DNA of 64,000 nucleotides from Psychroflexus maritimus (GTDB lineage: Bacteria; Bacteroidota; Bacteroidia; Flavobacteriales; Flavobacteriaceae), in assembly GCF_011089875.1 (NCBI RefSeq), contig NZ_JAANAS010000116.1, positions 32,792 to 96,791 on the forward strand. Reading direction: 5' to 3'. Below the pieces are notes generated by a model. It saw only the letters and a list, made by a program, of their open reading frames with translations, had not been told where the DNA came from and made no database searches. Of the stretch, positions 45,307 through 54,481 are shown in pieces (positions within the stretch are counted from its first letter, which is position 1; every line of letters starts with the position of its first letter). Position numbers and translations under genes: made by a program.

Positions 45307-46503
45307 TTAAAATGCCTCACCAATGGTAATGTATAAACCATTTTCATCTGGAGTATAGGCATAATCTAACCTTGCCCAGATGTCTTTTTTCTGAAATAAT
45401 AAGAACCTAATTCCAGCACCAGCGGCCCATTTTAATTTATCAGATTCCCAGTTAGAATAATTGTTAAATACGCTTCCTGCACTAGTAAAAACTGTAGCTC
45501 CCCAACGGTTTGTAAAACCTAATTTTAGGGGTAACATTCGGTATTCAATTTGAGCAGCTAGTTGGTTTCGATCTCTGAATCTTCCTAAAAAGTAGCCGCG
45601 CATTAAACTTTGCCCTCCCATTAAAGACAATTGGTTAAAGGGTATATCACCTCCAAATTGAGTTTGACTAAAAATTTGTGCAGCAAACACATTTCTTTTC
45701 CCAATAGGTTTAAAATATCGACCGTCAACAATAAAGTTGTGATAATCAACCGAGCTGTTCATAAAGGGGTTGTATTTTAAGTAGGCAAATTCTAGAAATT
45801 TACCATCTCTAACGTTTAAAACATTGTGTCTGTTGTCATAGACCAAACCAACTCCTAAACCAAGATTTGTTTTTCCGTCTGCACCAAATGGAAGTTCTAA
45901 ATCTTCAAAATTTTCTTCGGGTTTAAATTCAACTCTACTTAAACTTCTAAAATCAGCTTCAAAACCAATAAAAAAGTTATTGGCAACTTTTCTAAGTACG
46001 CGTTCTTTAATATTGATTTGAAGCGCATCTACTAGTGCAATGGCATCCTCAGGAACACGGTTTACTTCACTTTGAATACCGAAATATTTCAGCGGAAAAC
46101 GTTCCGCTAAGATTTCCCCAAGAAAAAACCATTCATCTTGATCAGAATAGATGGCATGTTCAAATCTTGCTCCGTATTGTTTGTTTAGCGTAACAAATGC
46201 AAATCCGCTAATTTCACTTAGTCTGTTTGTTTTATCATCATTAGCAAAATAAACGTAAAGCGGACTAAAGCCAATCTCTAAGCTTGTTTCTGGTTCGTAA
46301 GCCAACGTAGGATACATCATGAACTGTGACTTTTCCTCCGCAACCGTATCCTTTATAATCCGATTTATATAACTAAACAGTTTATTTTTGTTTTTTTCTA
46401 CAAACTTTAAAGAATCTTCCTCTTGAGCGAAAAGCGAACTGTTAAAGCTACCCATAAAAGAAAAGACCAATATAAAAAATAGACAAGCTTTATATTTTTT
46501 CAT
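45307..46503 (-). CDS. BamA/TamA-family outer-membrane barrel without POTRA domains
   Basis: The 398-residue product has a signal peptide (to about residue 27, ...LFAQ) and goes almost straight into an Omp85-type barrel, with GLGVGLVYDNRHNVLNVRDG, the conserved loop-6 MRGYFLGRFRDRN (RGY motif, about 305-317) and a final aromatic strand ending ITIGEAF. No POTRA repeats fit in the 40-60 residues before the barrel. It may be a pore or lipid-handling protein rather than an insertase. Confidence 0.85.
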   Translation of the reverse strand: MKKYKACLFFILVFSFMGSFNSSLFAQEEDSLKFVEKNKNKLFSYINRIIKDTVAEEKSQFMMYPTLAYEPETSLEIGFSPLYVYFANDDKTNRLSEISGFAFVTLNKQYGARFEHAIYSDQDEWFFLGEILAERFPLKYFGIQSEVNRVPEDAIALVDALQINIKERVLRKVANNFFIGFEADFRSLSRVEFKPEENFEDLELPFGADGKTNLGLGVGLVYDNRHNVLNVRDGKFLEFAYLKYNPFMNSSVDYHNFIVDGRYFKPIGKRNVFAAQIFSQTQFGGDIPFNQLSLMGGQSLMRGYFLGRFRDRNQLAAQIEYRMLPLKLGFTNRWGATVFTSAGSVFNNYSNWESDKLKWAAGAGIRFLLFQKKDIWARLDYAYTPDENGLYITIGEAF

Positions 46504-46578
46504 TCGTTAGATTCATCGAAATTAAGCCGTAAATATATTGAAATTAATAGAAGACTTAGCGAACTGCTTCTAAAATTT

Positions 46579-47664
46579 TTAATGGGTTTCTAAAACAGCT
46601 TCGTTTTCAACTTTTAATTTAGGAATATGTTGTTGAATATGTTCGGCTAAAAAAGCAGCATCTTTTTTAATTCCGCCCAGGGTTGCAGATCCACGTGTAT
46701 GTAGCCAAGGTAATCCTATAAAAAATAAACCCTTCATGTTGCTAATTCCTCGATTGTGGACGGGGTAGTTGTCTTTGTCTAACTCTAAACCTTTAATCCA
46801 ATTAAAATTAGGTCTATATCCGGTGGCCCAAACAATATTGCTTAGGTTGTTAATCTCTTGGTCTTCTGTAGTTATTATGTTTTCTTCTGCATCTAAGCAA
46901 TGCCCTACGGGTAACACATTTTTTCTGGCTAGTATTTCTTTTACATCAGTTCCTATAACAGGCTGCTTTCCTTGGCTAATTTTTTTGCCTAGCCATGAAT
47001 TTTTACTAAAACTCAAATAGCCAAATTTAGTAAACCACCACCATAAAGTCTTGCCTAAAATTTCTTGAGGAAGTGTTTTTACACTAGTGTCTCCAGAAAA
47101 ATAAACCTGATTTGATGTAGAAGCTGAAATCTCGTCTAAAATTTGGTAGCCTGAATCGCCTCCACCAACAACAAGTGTACATCCAGGTTTTAGCTGTTCG
47201 GTATTTTTATAGTAATTGGAATGTAATTGAAGAATGCTATGATCTATTTTTTTACTAAAAGCAGGAGTGTAAGGAATATGAAATGGGCCTGTGCCAATGA
47301 TGAGGTTTTTACAATAAAATTCGCCTTGATTAGTAGTTAACCTAAATACTCCATCTTGTTTATCAATTTTTTTGACTAAAGTTTCTAATTCCACAGGAAA
47401 GTTAAAATGATTTACATACGCTTTGAAGTAGTTAGCGACTTCGTATTTTGAAGGATAATGTCCCTTTGGTGCAGGAAAATCAAGTCCTTCAAGGTGATTA
47501 AATTCTGTAGGAGTAAAAAGCTTTAACGAATCCCATCGATTTAACCAAGAAGCTCCAATTTCATTTTCTTTGTCTAAAATGACAAAATTTCGATTTTGTT
47601 TTTTTAGCTGATAAGCCATAGAAAGTCCGGCTTGTGCTGCTCCAATAATTATAAAATCGTACAT
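46579..47664 (-). CDS. Flavin-dependent monooxygenase / oxidoreductase (CzcO-like)
   Basis: The 361-residue protein has the FAD motif IIGAAQAGLSMAYQL (residues 5-19), where the GxGxxG glycines are partly replaced (GAAQAG), the NADPH-binding VVGGGDSGYQIL (about 164-175), an ATG-type NIVWATGYRPNF motif and the C-terminal TRGSATLGG. It fits the FMO-like group that oxygenates small organic substrates. A TATATTTG promoter box lies 17 bases upstream (47681-47688). Confidence 0.88.
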   Translation of the reverse strand: MYDFIIIGAAQAGLSMAYQLKKQNRNFVILDKENEIGASWLNRWDSLKLFTPTEFNHLEGLDFPAPKGHYPSKYEVANYFKAYVNHFNFPVELETLVKKIDKQDGVFRLTTNQGEFYCKNLIIGTGPFHIPYTPAFSKKIDHSILQLHSNYYKNTEQLKPGCTLVVGGGDSGYQILDEISASTSNQVYFSGDTSVKTLPQEILGKTLWWWFTKFGYLSFSKNSWLGKKISQGKQPVIGTDVKEILARKNVLPVGHCLDAEENIITTEDQEINNLSNIVWATGYRPNFNWIKGLELDKDNYPVHNRGISNMKGLFFIGLPWLHTRGSATLGGIKKDAAFLAEHIQQHIPKLKVENEAVLETH

Positions 47665-47680
47665 AAATCTAGCTTTTCTA

Positions 47681-47688
47681 CAAATATA
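47681..47688 (-). promoter_or_regulatory. Promoter box TATATTTG for the flavoprotein gene
   Basis: On the minus strand TATATTTG matches TAnnTTTG, ending 16 bases before the ATG at 47664. Confidence 0.45.
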
Positions 47689-47856
47689 CTAAAATAAACT
47701 CAATGCCCTTTTGAAACAGCATTTGAATACAAACCAAAAGACCTTGAAAATCAACTTCTCTTATATTTTTATGAAGCCAATCAATTAGTCTTGCACTACT
47801 TTTGTAACTATTAACCTGAGCTAAGGTTATAAAAAATTGAATATTTTAAATTAACC

Positions 47857-48702
47857 TCAAATTTTGAAAATGGCTCTCATCATGCGGTCTTTTCCGAGAA
47901 AGTCTTTTTTTAATTCAATAGCAGAAAAACCCATTTCCTTCAAATCTTCCGTTAATTGTTCCCCATATTGTTCATTAATTTCAAAGAACAATTCGCATTT
48001 TTTATTTTGATGTGCAACTAATTGGGCAATTTTGTGGTAAAAAAGCAGGGGGGTATTCTGTTGAACAAATAAGGCAACAGCAGGTTCGTGATCTAATACA
48101 TTGGGTTTCATTAGCGTCTTTTCATTTTCTAGTACATAAGGAGGATTAGAAACCACTAAATCATAAGGTTTTTGAAAAGCTTCCATGTTAAGAATGTTGG
48201 TTTGAATAAACTTGATGTTTGTCTGGTTTAACTGAGCATTTTCAGCAGCTGTTTTTAGTGCATCTTCAGAAACATCTAAGGCGGTTACTTGAGCATTTTT
48301 GTTTTTCTTGGCAAGTGCAATAGCAATGCAACCTGAACCTGTTCCAATGTCTAGAATATGAGGCGAGTTATTTTGGTGTATTTCTGAAATCCATTCTATT
48401 AACTCTTCCGTTTCAGGGCGAGGAATCAAGACGGAAGGGTTAACTTTAAACTCCATATCGCAAAATTCTGTAGTTCCTAAAATATACTGAATGGGTTCGT
48501 TGTTTTTAAGTCGCTTGAGGTCTTTTTGTAATGAATTTAAATTTTCATTTTTTATATTTAAATTGCTTTCTCTTAAAAGTTCAATTTTTGTTTTTTTAAG
48601 CCTTGTTTCAGTAAGCCAAAAAAATAAATTTCTAATTTCGTCTTTAGAGTAATTATGCTTCAGCTGAAGAAAAAACTCTGATTTAAATTGAGCTAACTTC
48701 AT
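47857..48702 (-). CDS. prmC: Release factor glutamine methyltransferase PrmC
   Basis: PrmC methylates the GGQ glutamine of release factors. The 281-residue protein has an N-terminal helical domain, then IPRPETEELIEW, the SAM motif ILDIGTGSGCIAIALA (about 113-128), and the catalytic NPPY in VSNPPYV. It starts one base after the stop of the GNAT gene, so both form an operon. Confidence 0.95.
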   Translation of the reverse strand: MKLAQFKSEFFLQLKHNYSKDEIRNLFFWLTETRLKKTKIELLRESNLNIKNENLNSLQKDLKRLKNNEPIQYILGTTEFCDMEFKVNPSVLIPRPETEELIEWISEIHQNNSPHILDIGTGSGCIAIALAKKNKNAQVTALDVSEDALKTAAENAQLNQTNIKFIQTNILNMEAFQKPYDLVVSNPPYVLENEKTLMKPNVLDHEPAVALFVQQNTPLLFYHKIAQLVAHQNKKCELFFEINEQYGEQLTEDLKEMGFSAIELKKDFLGKDRMMRAIFKI

Positions 48703-48703
48703 T

Positions 48704-49186
48704 TTACAATTTTTTCAGCATAAAAACCGTACAACTAAAATGTCCGGTGTTACCTATTCGGTGAGGAGTGTATTCAAAACCCGACTTTTCATAGCGTTTT
48801 CTTGCCGCTTTCATAAAGGGTAAGGTTTCAATATAGCATTGAGAAAAACCTGCTTCTTTGGCAAAATCTAGGCATGTATTGATCATTTTTTCACCCCACC
48901 CCTTACCGCGAATAGATGGATGGAAGTACATTTTTTGAAGTTCGCAAGTGTCTTCTTCAGCGGCTAAGTTACCAATTCCTGCTCCTCCTAGTAATTGATT
49001 TGCTTGTTCAATAACAAAATACCTTGTGTTTGGTGCTTGGTATGATTCACTTAGGTTAAATAAATGTTTATCTGCATAAGCTGTTCCTGTTTTTGGTGCA
49101 TTTTCGCCTTCTAGAACCAACTGAATTAATTCACCTAATTTTTTATTGTCTTTGGGTTGAATTGGTCTGATTTGAATTTCTGACAT
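48704..49186 (-). CDS. GNAT family N-acetyltransferase
   Basis: The 160-residue protein has a GNAT fold with the acetyl-CoA-binding segment FHPSIRGKGWGEKMINTCLDFA (in parts, about residues 91-112; pattern R/QxxGxG/A) and a CYIETLPFMKAARKRYEKSGF motif B. The substrate is unknown. It is the first gene of the unit with prmC and is divergent from ribD. Confidence 0.88.
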   Translation of the reverse strand: MSEIQIRPIQPKDNKKLGELIQLVLEGENAPKTGTAYADKHLFNLSESYQAPNTRYFVIEQANQLLGGAGIGNLAAEEDTCELQKMYFHPSIRGKGWGEKMINTCLDFAKEAGFSQCYIETLPFMKAARKRYEKSGFEYTPHRIGNTGHFSCTVFMLKKL

Positions 49187-49199
49187 TAAATTATAATTC

Positions 49200-49207
49200 T
49201 ATTTTTG
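49200..49207 (+). promoter_or_regulatory. Promoter box TATTTTTG next to the ribD start
   Basis: TATTTTTG matches TAnnTTTG and ends 4 bases before the GTG at 49212, so the ribD transcript would be leaderless or nearly so. Confidence 0.45.
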
Positions 49208-49211
49208 TGGC

Positions 49212-50270
49212 GTGAAAATACAAGAAAATTACATAAAACGATGTTTAGCTTTAGCCAAAAATGGGTTAGGAACAACTTATCCTAATCCTTTAGTAGGCGC
49301 AGTAATTGTTTACGAAGGTAAAATTATTGGTGAAGGTTGGCATCACCAAGCAGGGAAAGCTCATGCAGAAGTGAATGCGATAGCCCAAGTTGAGGATTCT
49401 GAAGTACTTAAAAAATCAACTATTTACGTGACTTTAGAACCTTGTAGTCATTTTGGAAAAACGCCCCCTTGTAGCGATTTAATTATTGCGAAGGGAATTA
49501 AAAATGTGGTTATTGGAATGTTGGATCCTTTTGAAAAAGTTGCAGGAAGAGGAATAAAAAAACTATTGGAAGCGGGTTGCAACCTAAAAGTAGGTGTTTT
49601 AGAAGAAGAATGTAAGGAACTTAATAAGCGTTTTTTAACTTATAATTTAAAAAAACGACCCTACGTAATTTTAAAATGGGCTCAAAGTAAGGACAGCTTT
49701 TTATCTCCTTATGCTTGGCCAGAAAAGCCTAAAAAACAAGCTCCTATTTGGATTACAAATTCTGTTTCAAAACAGTTAGTGCATAAATGGAGAGCAGAAG
49801 AACAAGCTATTTTGATAGGAAGTAAAACAGCCTTAACCGATAATCCGCAACTTACTACCCGTTTATGGGATGGACCAAGCCCCTACCGAATTTTGTTAGA
49901 TCCAGATTTAGAAGTAGGGCATAAGCACTCGCTTTTTTCTGATGGCAATCCTACTTTGGTTCTTTATAAATCAAATTTAATCCCCCCAGTTAATCAACAA
50001 AAAATTGATTATGAGCCTATTGAGCTTGGCGAAAATTTGCCGCATCAAATTTTAGAAATAGCTTACAAAAAAGGAATACAGTCTTTACTAATTGAAGGAG
50101 GGGGGGTAACTTTGCAAACTTTTATTAATCAAAATTTATGGGATGAGGCCCGTGTTTTTGATGGTTCAGTTTATTTTAATGGTGGAACTCCAGCTCCTAA
50201 AATTGAAGGAAAATTAGTTAGTAAACAAAATATTAATTCAGATTTTTTAAAACTTTTGAAAAATGATTAA
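49212..50270 (+). CDS. ribD: Bifunctional riboflavin biosynthesis deaminase/reductase RibD
   Basis: RibD performs two early riboflavin steps: deamination of the pyrimidine and reduction of the ribose. The 352-residue protein has the zinc deaminase motifs HAEVNAI and EPCSHFGKTPPC (about 51-85) and a reductase domain from about 150 (RPYVILKWAQSKD, GSKTALTDNPQLTTR, LLIEGGGVTLQTFI). The start is GTG; no ATG fits upstream of the conserved YIKRCLALAKNGLG. The 3' end overlaps the HAD gene by 8 bp. Confidence 0.95.
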   Translation: MKIQENYIKRCLALAKNGLGTTYPNPLVGAVIVYEGKIIGEGWHHQAGKAHAEVNAIAQVEDSEVLKKSTIYVTLEPCSHFGKTPPCSDLIIAKGIKNVVIGMLDPFEKVAGRGIKKLLEAGCNLKVGVLEEECKELNKRFLTYNLKKRPYVILKWAQSKDSFLSPYAWPEKPKKQAPIWITNSVSKQLVHKWRAEEQAILIGSKTALTDNPQLTTRLWDGPSPYRILLDPDLEVGHKHSLFSDGNPTLVLYKSNLIPPVNQQKIDYEPIELGENLPHQILEIAYKKGIQSLLIEGGGVTLQTFINQNLWDEARVFDGSVYFNGGTPAPKIEGKLVSKQNINSDFLKLLKND

Positions 50271-50874
50271 AAGCTTAGTGTTTGATTTTGGTGATGTTTT
50301 TTTAACTTTAGATAAATCAGCGACTCAAAAAAACCTACAAAAATTTGGAATTACCGAATTCACTAAAGATATGTTGGTAAAAAACCAAGCCTACGAAATG
50401 GGTTTAATTTCTACACAAGATATTATAGAATATTACACTACCCATTTTCCCCAGATTAGTCAGCTTGATTTTATACATGCTTGGAATTCAATTTTAATTG
50501 ATTTTCCTCCGCATAAATTAGATTTCATTAAAACCTTAGCCCAAGAAAAATCATTTCAATTAATTTTATTGAGTAATACTAACCACTTGCACATTGAGTG
50601 GGTAAAAGAAAACATTGAAATCTATAATGAATTTAAAAATTGCTTTGATGCTTTTTACCTTTCTCATGAAATTGAATTGCGTAAGCCAAGTGAAGCCATT
50701 TTTAAGTATGTATTAACTAATCACGACCTAAAGCCTGAAGAAACTTTGTTTATAGACGATACTTTAGAACATATTAAAGCAGCTTCTCAATTGGGTATTA
50801 AAACTTGGCACTTGCAAGCCGGTAAGGAGGATGTAGTTGATTTGTTTAAAATTAAAAGAGACCTTTTGTTTTGA
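50263..50874 (+). CDS. HAD family hydrolase (subfamily IA)
   Basis: The 203-residue protein has HAD motif I FDFGDVFL, motif II LLSNT (residues 101-105), motif III Lys in ELRKPSEAIF and motif IV FIDDTLEHI. Typical of small-molecule phosphatases; from its place behind ribD it could be the phosphatase of the riboflavin pathway, but that is inference. It overlaps ribD at the 5' end and the EamA gene at the 3' end. Confidence 0.88.
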   Translation: MIKSLVFDFGDVFLTLDKSATQKNLQKFGITEFTKDMLVKNQAYEMGLISTQDIIEYYTTHFPQISQLDFIHAWNSILIDFPPHKLDFIKTLAQEKSFQLILLSNTNHLHIEWVKENIEIYNEFKNCFDAFYLSHEIELRKPSEAIFKYVLTNHDLKPEETLFIDDTLEHIKAASQLGIKTWHLQAGKEDVVDLFKIKRDLLF

Positions 50875-51752
50875 TAGCCCTTCTTCTTTCTATTCTTTCT
50901 TCAACCTTAATTTACATTTGTTTTAATGTATTAGGTAAGTTTGGAGTTAATAAACTACATGCGCTTATTTTTAATTATCTAGTTGCTTTCTTTTTAGGAT
51001 GGTTGCTAAGTCCGCAGGGTACTTCTGTGTTGGCTTATCCGCAGCAAGATTGGTTTTGGGGTTCATTAATTTTAGGTAGCTTATTTATAGCAACCTTTTA
51101 TTTGATGTTTAAAACAACCCAAAAGCATGGTATGTCTGTTGTTTCGGTAGCTAGTAAAATGAGCGTTTCTATACCCGTTGTTTTTGTCATTGTTTTTTAT
51201 GGTGAATCGCTCAACTTCTTAAAAGTTATAGGCATATTACTTGCCTTAGCTGCTGTGTATTTAGTGGCGTTAAAAAAGAAAAAAGAAAATCCGCTTTTTA
51301 ATACTACATTAGTTTTGCCTTTTTTAGTATTTTTTGCTAGTGGTACGGTAGAAAGCACACTAAAGTACTTGGAAGATGCTTTTGTTGCACAAGAAGAAGT
51401 TCCTGCATTTTCTTCGAGTGTATTTTTCTTTGCAAGCTTATTTGGTCTTTTAATTTTTGCTATTCAGTACCTTAAAAACAGAAAGGCGATGCAATTAAAA
51501 TCAATGATTGGTGGGGTGCTTTTAGGGATTCCTAATTATTTTTCCATTCATTTTTTTATTCAAGCACTTAAATCCAATGTTTTTGAAACCTCTTTAGTTT
51601 TCATTATAAATAATATTCTTATTGTTATATTTTCTACCTTTGTAGGAATCTTGTTTTTTTCTGAAAAACTTCAAAAGCAAAATTGGCTTGGAATTTTACT
51701 TGCCTTAATTAGCATTATAATGGTTTATTTATCCTCGCAACAAATCACTTAA
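50871..51752 (+). CDS. EamA/DMT-family transporter
   Basis: The 293-residue protein has ten predicted membrane helices in two homologous halves (residues 1-135 and 150-293), as in drug/metabolite transporters, with a GESLNFLKVIGILLALAAVYLVAL (in parts) half-end and FSEKLQKQNWLGILLALISIIMVYL (in parts) at the C-terminus. The start is TTG, overlapping the HAD stop (TTGA), consistent with coupling. Confidence 0.85.
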   Translation: MIALLLSILSSTLIYICFNVLGKFGVNKLHALIFNYLVAFFLGWLLSPQGTSVLAYPQQDWFWGSLILGSLFIATFYLMFKTTQKHGMSVVSVASKMSVSIPVVFVIVFYGESLNFLKVIGILLALAAVYLVALKKKKENPLFNTTLVLPFLVFFASGTVESTLKYLEDAFVAQEEVPAFSSSVFFFASLFGLLIFAIQYLKNRKAMQLKSMIGGVLLGIPNYFSIHFFIQALKSNVFETSLVFIINNILIVIFSTFVGILFFSEKLQKQNWLGILLALISIIMVYLSSQQIT

Positions 51753-51771
51753 ATAATCGGTATAAAGAATT

Positions 51772-52383
51772 ATGGAAAAAGACGCTTATAAAACACTTAC
51801 CAAACCCGGAAAAGAAACGTTATTTAAAGAAAAAGGGAGTAAGTTTTTTGGATATGCTTTTCCTGTAACAAACGAAGATGAAATTAATTTTTGCTTAGAA
51901 GAATTAAAATCCAAACATCACAAAGCTCGTCATTTTTGCTATGCTTGGCAATTAGGTAAAGACTATGCACATTTTAGAGCCAATGATGACGGAGAGCCTT
52001 CAAATTCGGCAGGAATGCCCATTTATGGTCAACTTCAAGCTTTTCAGGTAACCAATTGTTTGGTGGTGTCAGTACGTTATTTTGGAGGAACAAAACTAGG
52101 AGTTGGTGGATTAATTTCGGCGTATAAAACAAGTGCTCAATTAGCTTTAGAAGCATCATCGATTATTCAAAAAACCATCGATGTTAATTTTCAGGTGAAA
52201 TGCAACTACGACATGATGAATGTTGTTATGCGTTTAGTAAAAGACTTGGCCCTTAGTATCGAAGCGCAAAATTTAGAAATGGACTGCGACTTTAAGCTTG
52301 CTGTTCGGAAAAAAGATTACCCCAAGGTTTTTAAGCAATTTCAAAACACCTACGGACTTCAAGTTAAACCGCTTGAAGATTGA
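51772..52383 (+). CDS. YigZ/IMPACT family protein
   Basis: The 203-residue protein has the UPF0029 N-terminal domain with KEKGSKFFGYA, HHKARHFCYAWQLG, DDGEPSNSAGMPI and VVSVRYFGGTKLGVGGLISAYK (in parts), followed by a C-terminal EF-G-like domain. Related to eukaryotic IMPACT; probably a translation-linked factor. It is the last gene of the ribD-HAD-EamA unit. Confidence 0.92.
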   Translation: MEKDAYKTLTKPGKETLFKEKGSKFFGYAFPVTNEDEINFCLEELKSKHHKARHFCYAWQLGKDYAHFRANDDGEPSNSAGMPIYGQLQAFQVTNCLVVSVRYFGGTKLGVGGLISAYKTSAQLALEASSIIQKTIDVNFQVKCNYDMMNVVMRLVKDLALSIEAQNLEMDCDFKLAVRKKDYPKVFKQFQNTYGLQVKPLED

Positions 52384-52521
52384 TTAGATTAGTGATTGCT
52401 ATTTTGAATTCTTACTAAAATGCTTTGTTTTCTTACTATATTATTATATCTAATCTGGTTAAATTTGATGATGAAGCTTGGGGGGTGAAATAGTTGCCAG
52501 CAATTTAAAACGAAATTTCCG

Positions 52522-52547
52522 TTGAAATAAAATCTTTCGTATCTTTA
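52522..52547 (+). promoter_or_regulatory. Possible promoter of the antitoxin gene
   Basis: TTG (52522-52524) and TATCTTTA (52540-52547, one mismatch to TAnnTTTG) are 15 bp apart and lie just before the ATG at 52562. Confidence 0.35.
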
Positions 52548-52561
52548 GAAGAATTTACACT

Positions 52562-52744
52562 ATGATAACTAATACAAAATTGAAAGAACAAATTGATAGT
52601 TTTCCAGAACAGTTTTTGATTGACGATTTAATTGAAAGACTAATTTTAGTGGAAAAAATTGAGAACGGAAAAATCCAATCTGAAAATGGTGAAGTCTTAA
52701 GCGAAAGTGAATTTGAAAAAGAGATAGATAAATGGTTCGAATAA
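52562..52744 (+). CDS. Antitoxin of a ParE/RelE-type system
   Basis: The 60-residue acidic protein (KLKEQIDSFPEQFLIDDLIERLILVEKIENG and a SENGEVLSESEFEKEIDKWF tail, in parts) has the size and pattern of Bacteroidota antitoxins paired with RelE/ParE toxins. The frame is intact. Its last 13 bases overlap the start of the ParE-like frame, the usual arrangement, but that toxin frame is broken. Confidence 0.75.
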   Translation: MITNTKLKEQIDSFPEQFLIDDLIERLILVEKIENGKIQSENGEVLSESEFEKEIDKWFE

Positions 52745-53027
52745 ACTGGATTTTTCAAGCAAAAAACGACTTAAAAGATATTGCTGATTATATTTCTAAA
52801 GACTCTAAACTTTATTCAAAACGACAAGTTTAAAAATTTGAAGCCGAACTGATATGTTGAAATCTCAGAATTATTCTGGTCGAATGATTTCTGAAATTCA
52901 AAACGAAAACATTAGAGAAATTCTTCAAGGAAACTATCGAATAATTTACCGAGTTGTGAATAAAAACCGAATTGATATTTTGACTGTTCATCATTCTTCA
53001 CGAGATTTGCGAAAACGAAAAATATAA
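52732..53027 (+). pseudogene. Degraded ParE-type toxin gene
   Basis: The frame from ATG 52732 gives a typical ParE start (MVRINWIFQAKNDLKDIADYIS, first 20 seen clearly) to about residue 34, then meets TAA. The rest continues in another frame with SGRMISEIQNENIREILQGN, YRIIYRVVNKNRIDILTVHHSSRD and the stop at 53025-53027. Between the two parts there is a stop codon, a one-base shift near an A-run (about 52835-52848) and a TGA in the second frame. The toxin is therefore inactive unless sequencing errors explain all three lesions. Confidence 0.8.
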
Positions 53028-53143
53028 CAGAGCCGAAAAATACGCAAGGTAACAGCGGACAGGAAAAATGGTGAATTTTTGCCCGCCACAGACCATATAC
53101 GAAAAAGCTTGGTAGCCATATAAGAAAAACGACAAAATATCTT

Positions 53144-53151
53144 TAATTTTG
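53144..53151 (+). promoter_or_regulatory. Promoter box TAATTTTG for the hypothetical gene
   Basis: TAATTTTG matches TAnnTTTG and ends 4 bases before the GTG at 53156, so the transcript would be nearly leaderless. Confidence 0.45.
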
Positions 53152-53155
53152 TACT

Positions 53156-53542
53156 GTGTTAAGTAAAATAAGAAATAGCGTATTAACAAAAATCCTTTGG
53201 GGATTAATGGGATTATATCTGCTCAATATAAGTGTTGACACGGCAGACCTAAAGCCTAAACATATTCCTGAAGATTTATCTTTCAATGACCAAGAAAGTA
53301 TTATTGAAATAGTTCTTGAAAAAGTATTGGGTTATGAAGATGCTATTAAAGAATATGACGACAATGATACAGAAGACCACAATAGAAATACAAATGTTAA
53401 AATTGATTTAACAACTCATTACATAGTTGAAAATAACTTAAATCAATTATTCACAGGAACTACAAAACACAATTTCCCCGATTACTTAACCAATTTGAGT
53501 AATGGCTTTCAAAAGCTTAATTTTCCACCACCCAAGATTTGA
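53156..53542 (+). CDS. Hypothetical secreted/membrane-anchored protein paired with the next barrel gene
   Basis: The 128-residue product starts at GTG with a hydrophobic anchor or signal (ILWGLMGLYLLNISVD, residues 12-28), then an acidic region with IPEDLSFNDQESIIEIVLEKVLGYEDAI and a YDDNDTEDHN stretch, ending in NFPPPKI. I recall similar pairs with the next gene in Bacteroidota accessory regions near metal-efflux genes, but no efflux gene is here. The function is unknown. Confidence 0.65.
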   Translation: MLSKIRNSVLTKILWGLMGLYLLNISVDTADLKPKHIPEDLSFNDQESIIEIVLEKVLGYEDAIKEYDDNDTEDHNRNTNVKIDLTTHYIVENNLNQLFTGTTKHNFPDYLTNLSNGFQKLNFPPPKI

Positions 53543-53620
53543 TTTGTTTTACGATTTGACTAATTCTCACCTATTCAATAGTAGTGGGAATATTTCTTAA
53601 TGCTTAAAAAATAAATCAAA

Positions 53621-54481
53621 ATGAACTTGAAAAAATCATTGGTGCTAATTACACTTTTAGCTTTTTCAACATATTCAATTGCCCAAATTACAAAAACTGA
53701 AAAAGATAGTATCTATATTCAGCAAGTAGAAGCCCATAAAGAGCCTTACAAAGTTTTACACGCTGAACCGCTCTATGTTGACCTTATACGTGATTTGGGA
53801 GCGAGAAAAGGAGAAAAAGAATGGAACATTGGACTAGGCTTGACAGACAACTTAAAATTTGATGCTTATGAAGCACTGATTGAATATGAATGGGCGCCAA
53901 TTGACAGGTTGGGCTTAGAAGTTGAATTACCCTTTACATTTTATTCACCTGTAGAGGACACCGAGAAAGATTCAATCCCTTCCAATCAATTAAACAGTAT
54001 AAAAATAGCAGCTCAATGGTCTTTCTTTGTAAATGAACCAATGGCTACATCAATGGCACTTGGATATATCAACGAGTTTGAATTGTCAGACTTTAGAAAT
54101 TTTGGAAAGCCATTTATTAAAGGAAACGTATATAACCCTTTCTTGGTGGTCGCCAAACGTTGGGGAAACAATTTTCATTCATTGATTTACACAGGACCAA
54201 TGATTGAACAGGATTTCAGTACAAACAAATTCCATACGACTTATGACATCAATACAAGTTTCCATTATATGATAACAGGGACAAGAAATTTTATTGGTGT
54301 TGAATTTAACAAGACATTTGACAATGGCGACTTTGATATGACAATGCGACCACAAATGCGGTTAGGAATAGCCGACAACTTATTGGTTGGAATTGTTGTA
54401 GGAATTCCCGTGAGTAGAGAAAATGAAAGGTTTAGTTCGTTCGTAAGACTCATTTGGGAACCAAAACATAAGGCGAAATAA
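53621..54481 (+). CDS. Hypothetical outer-membrane beta-barrel-like protein (HAEPL family)
   Basis: The 286-residue product has a signal peptide (to about residue 21, ...SIAQ) and then the conserved block VLHAEPLYVDLIRDLGARKGE (in parts, about residues 43-63). The rest alternates in strands with aromatic edges (LEVELPFTFYSP, NSIKIAAQWSFFVN, FHSLIYTGPMIEQDF, MRLGIADNLLVGIVVGIPVS), consistent with a barrel of about 12 strands. Probably co-transcribed with the upstream gene. Confidence 0.7.
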   Translation: MNLKKSLVLITLLAFSTYSIAQITKTEKDSIYIQQVEAHKEPYKVLHAEPLYVDLIRDLGARKGEKEWNIGLGLTDNLKFDAYEALIEYEWAPIDRLGLEVELPFTFYSPVEDTEKDSIPSNQLNSIKIAAQWSFFVNEPMATSMALGYINEFELSDFRNFGKPFIKGNVYNPFLVVAKRWGNNFHSLIYTGPMIEQDFSTNKFHTTYDINTSFHYMITGTRNFIGVEFNKTFDNGDFDMTMRPQMRLGIADNLLVGIVVGIPVSRENERFSSFVRLIWEPKHKAK

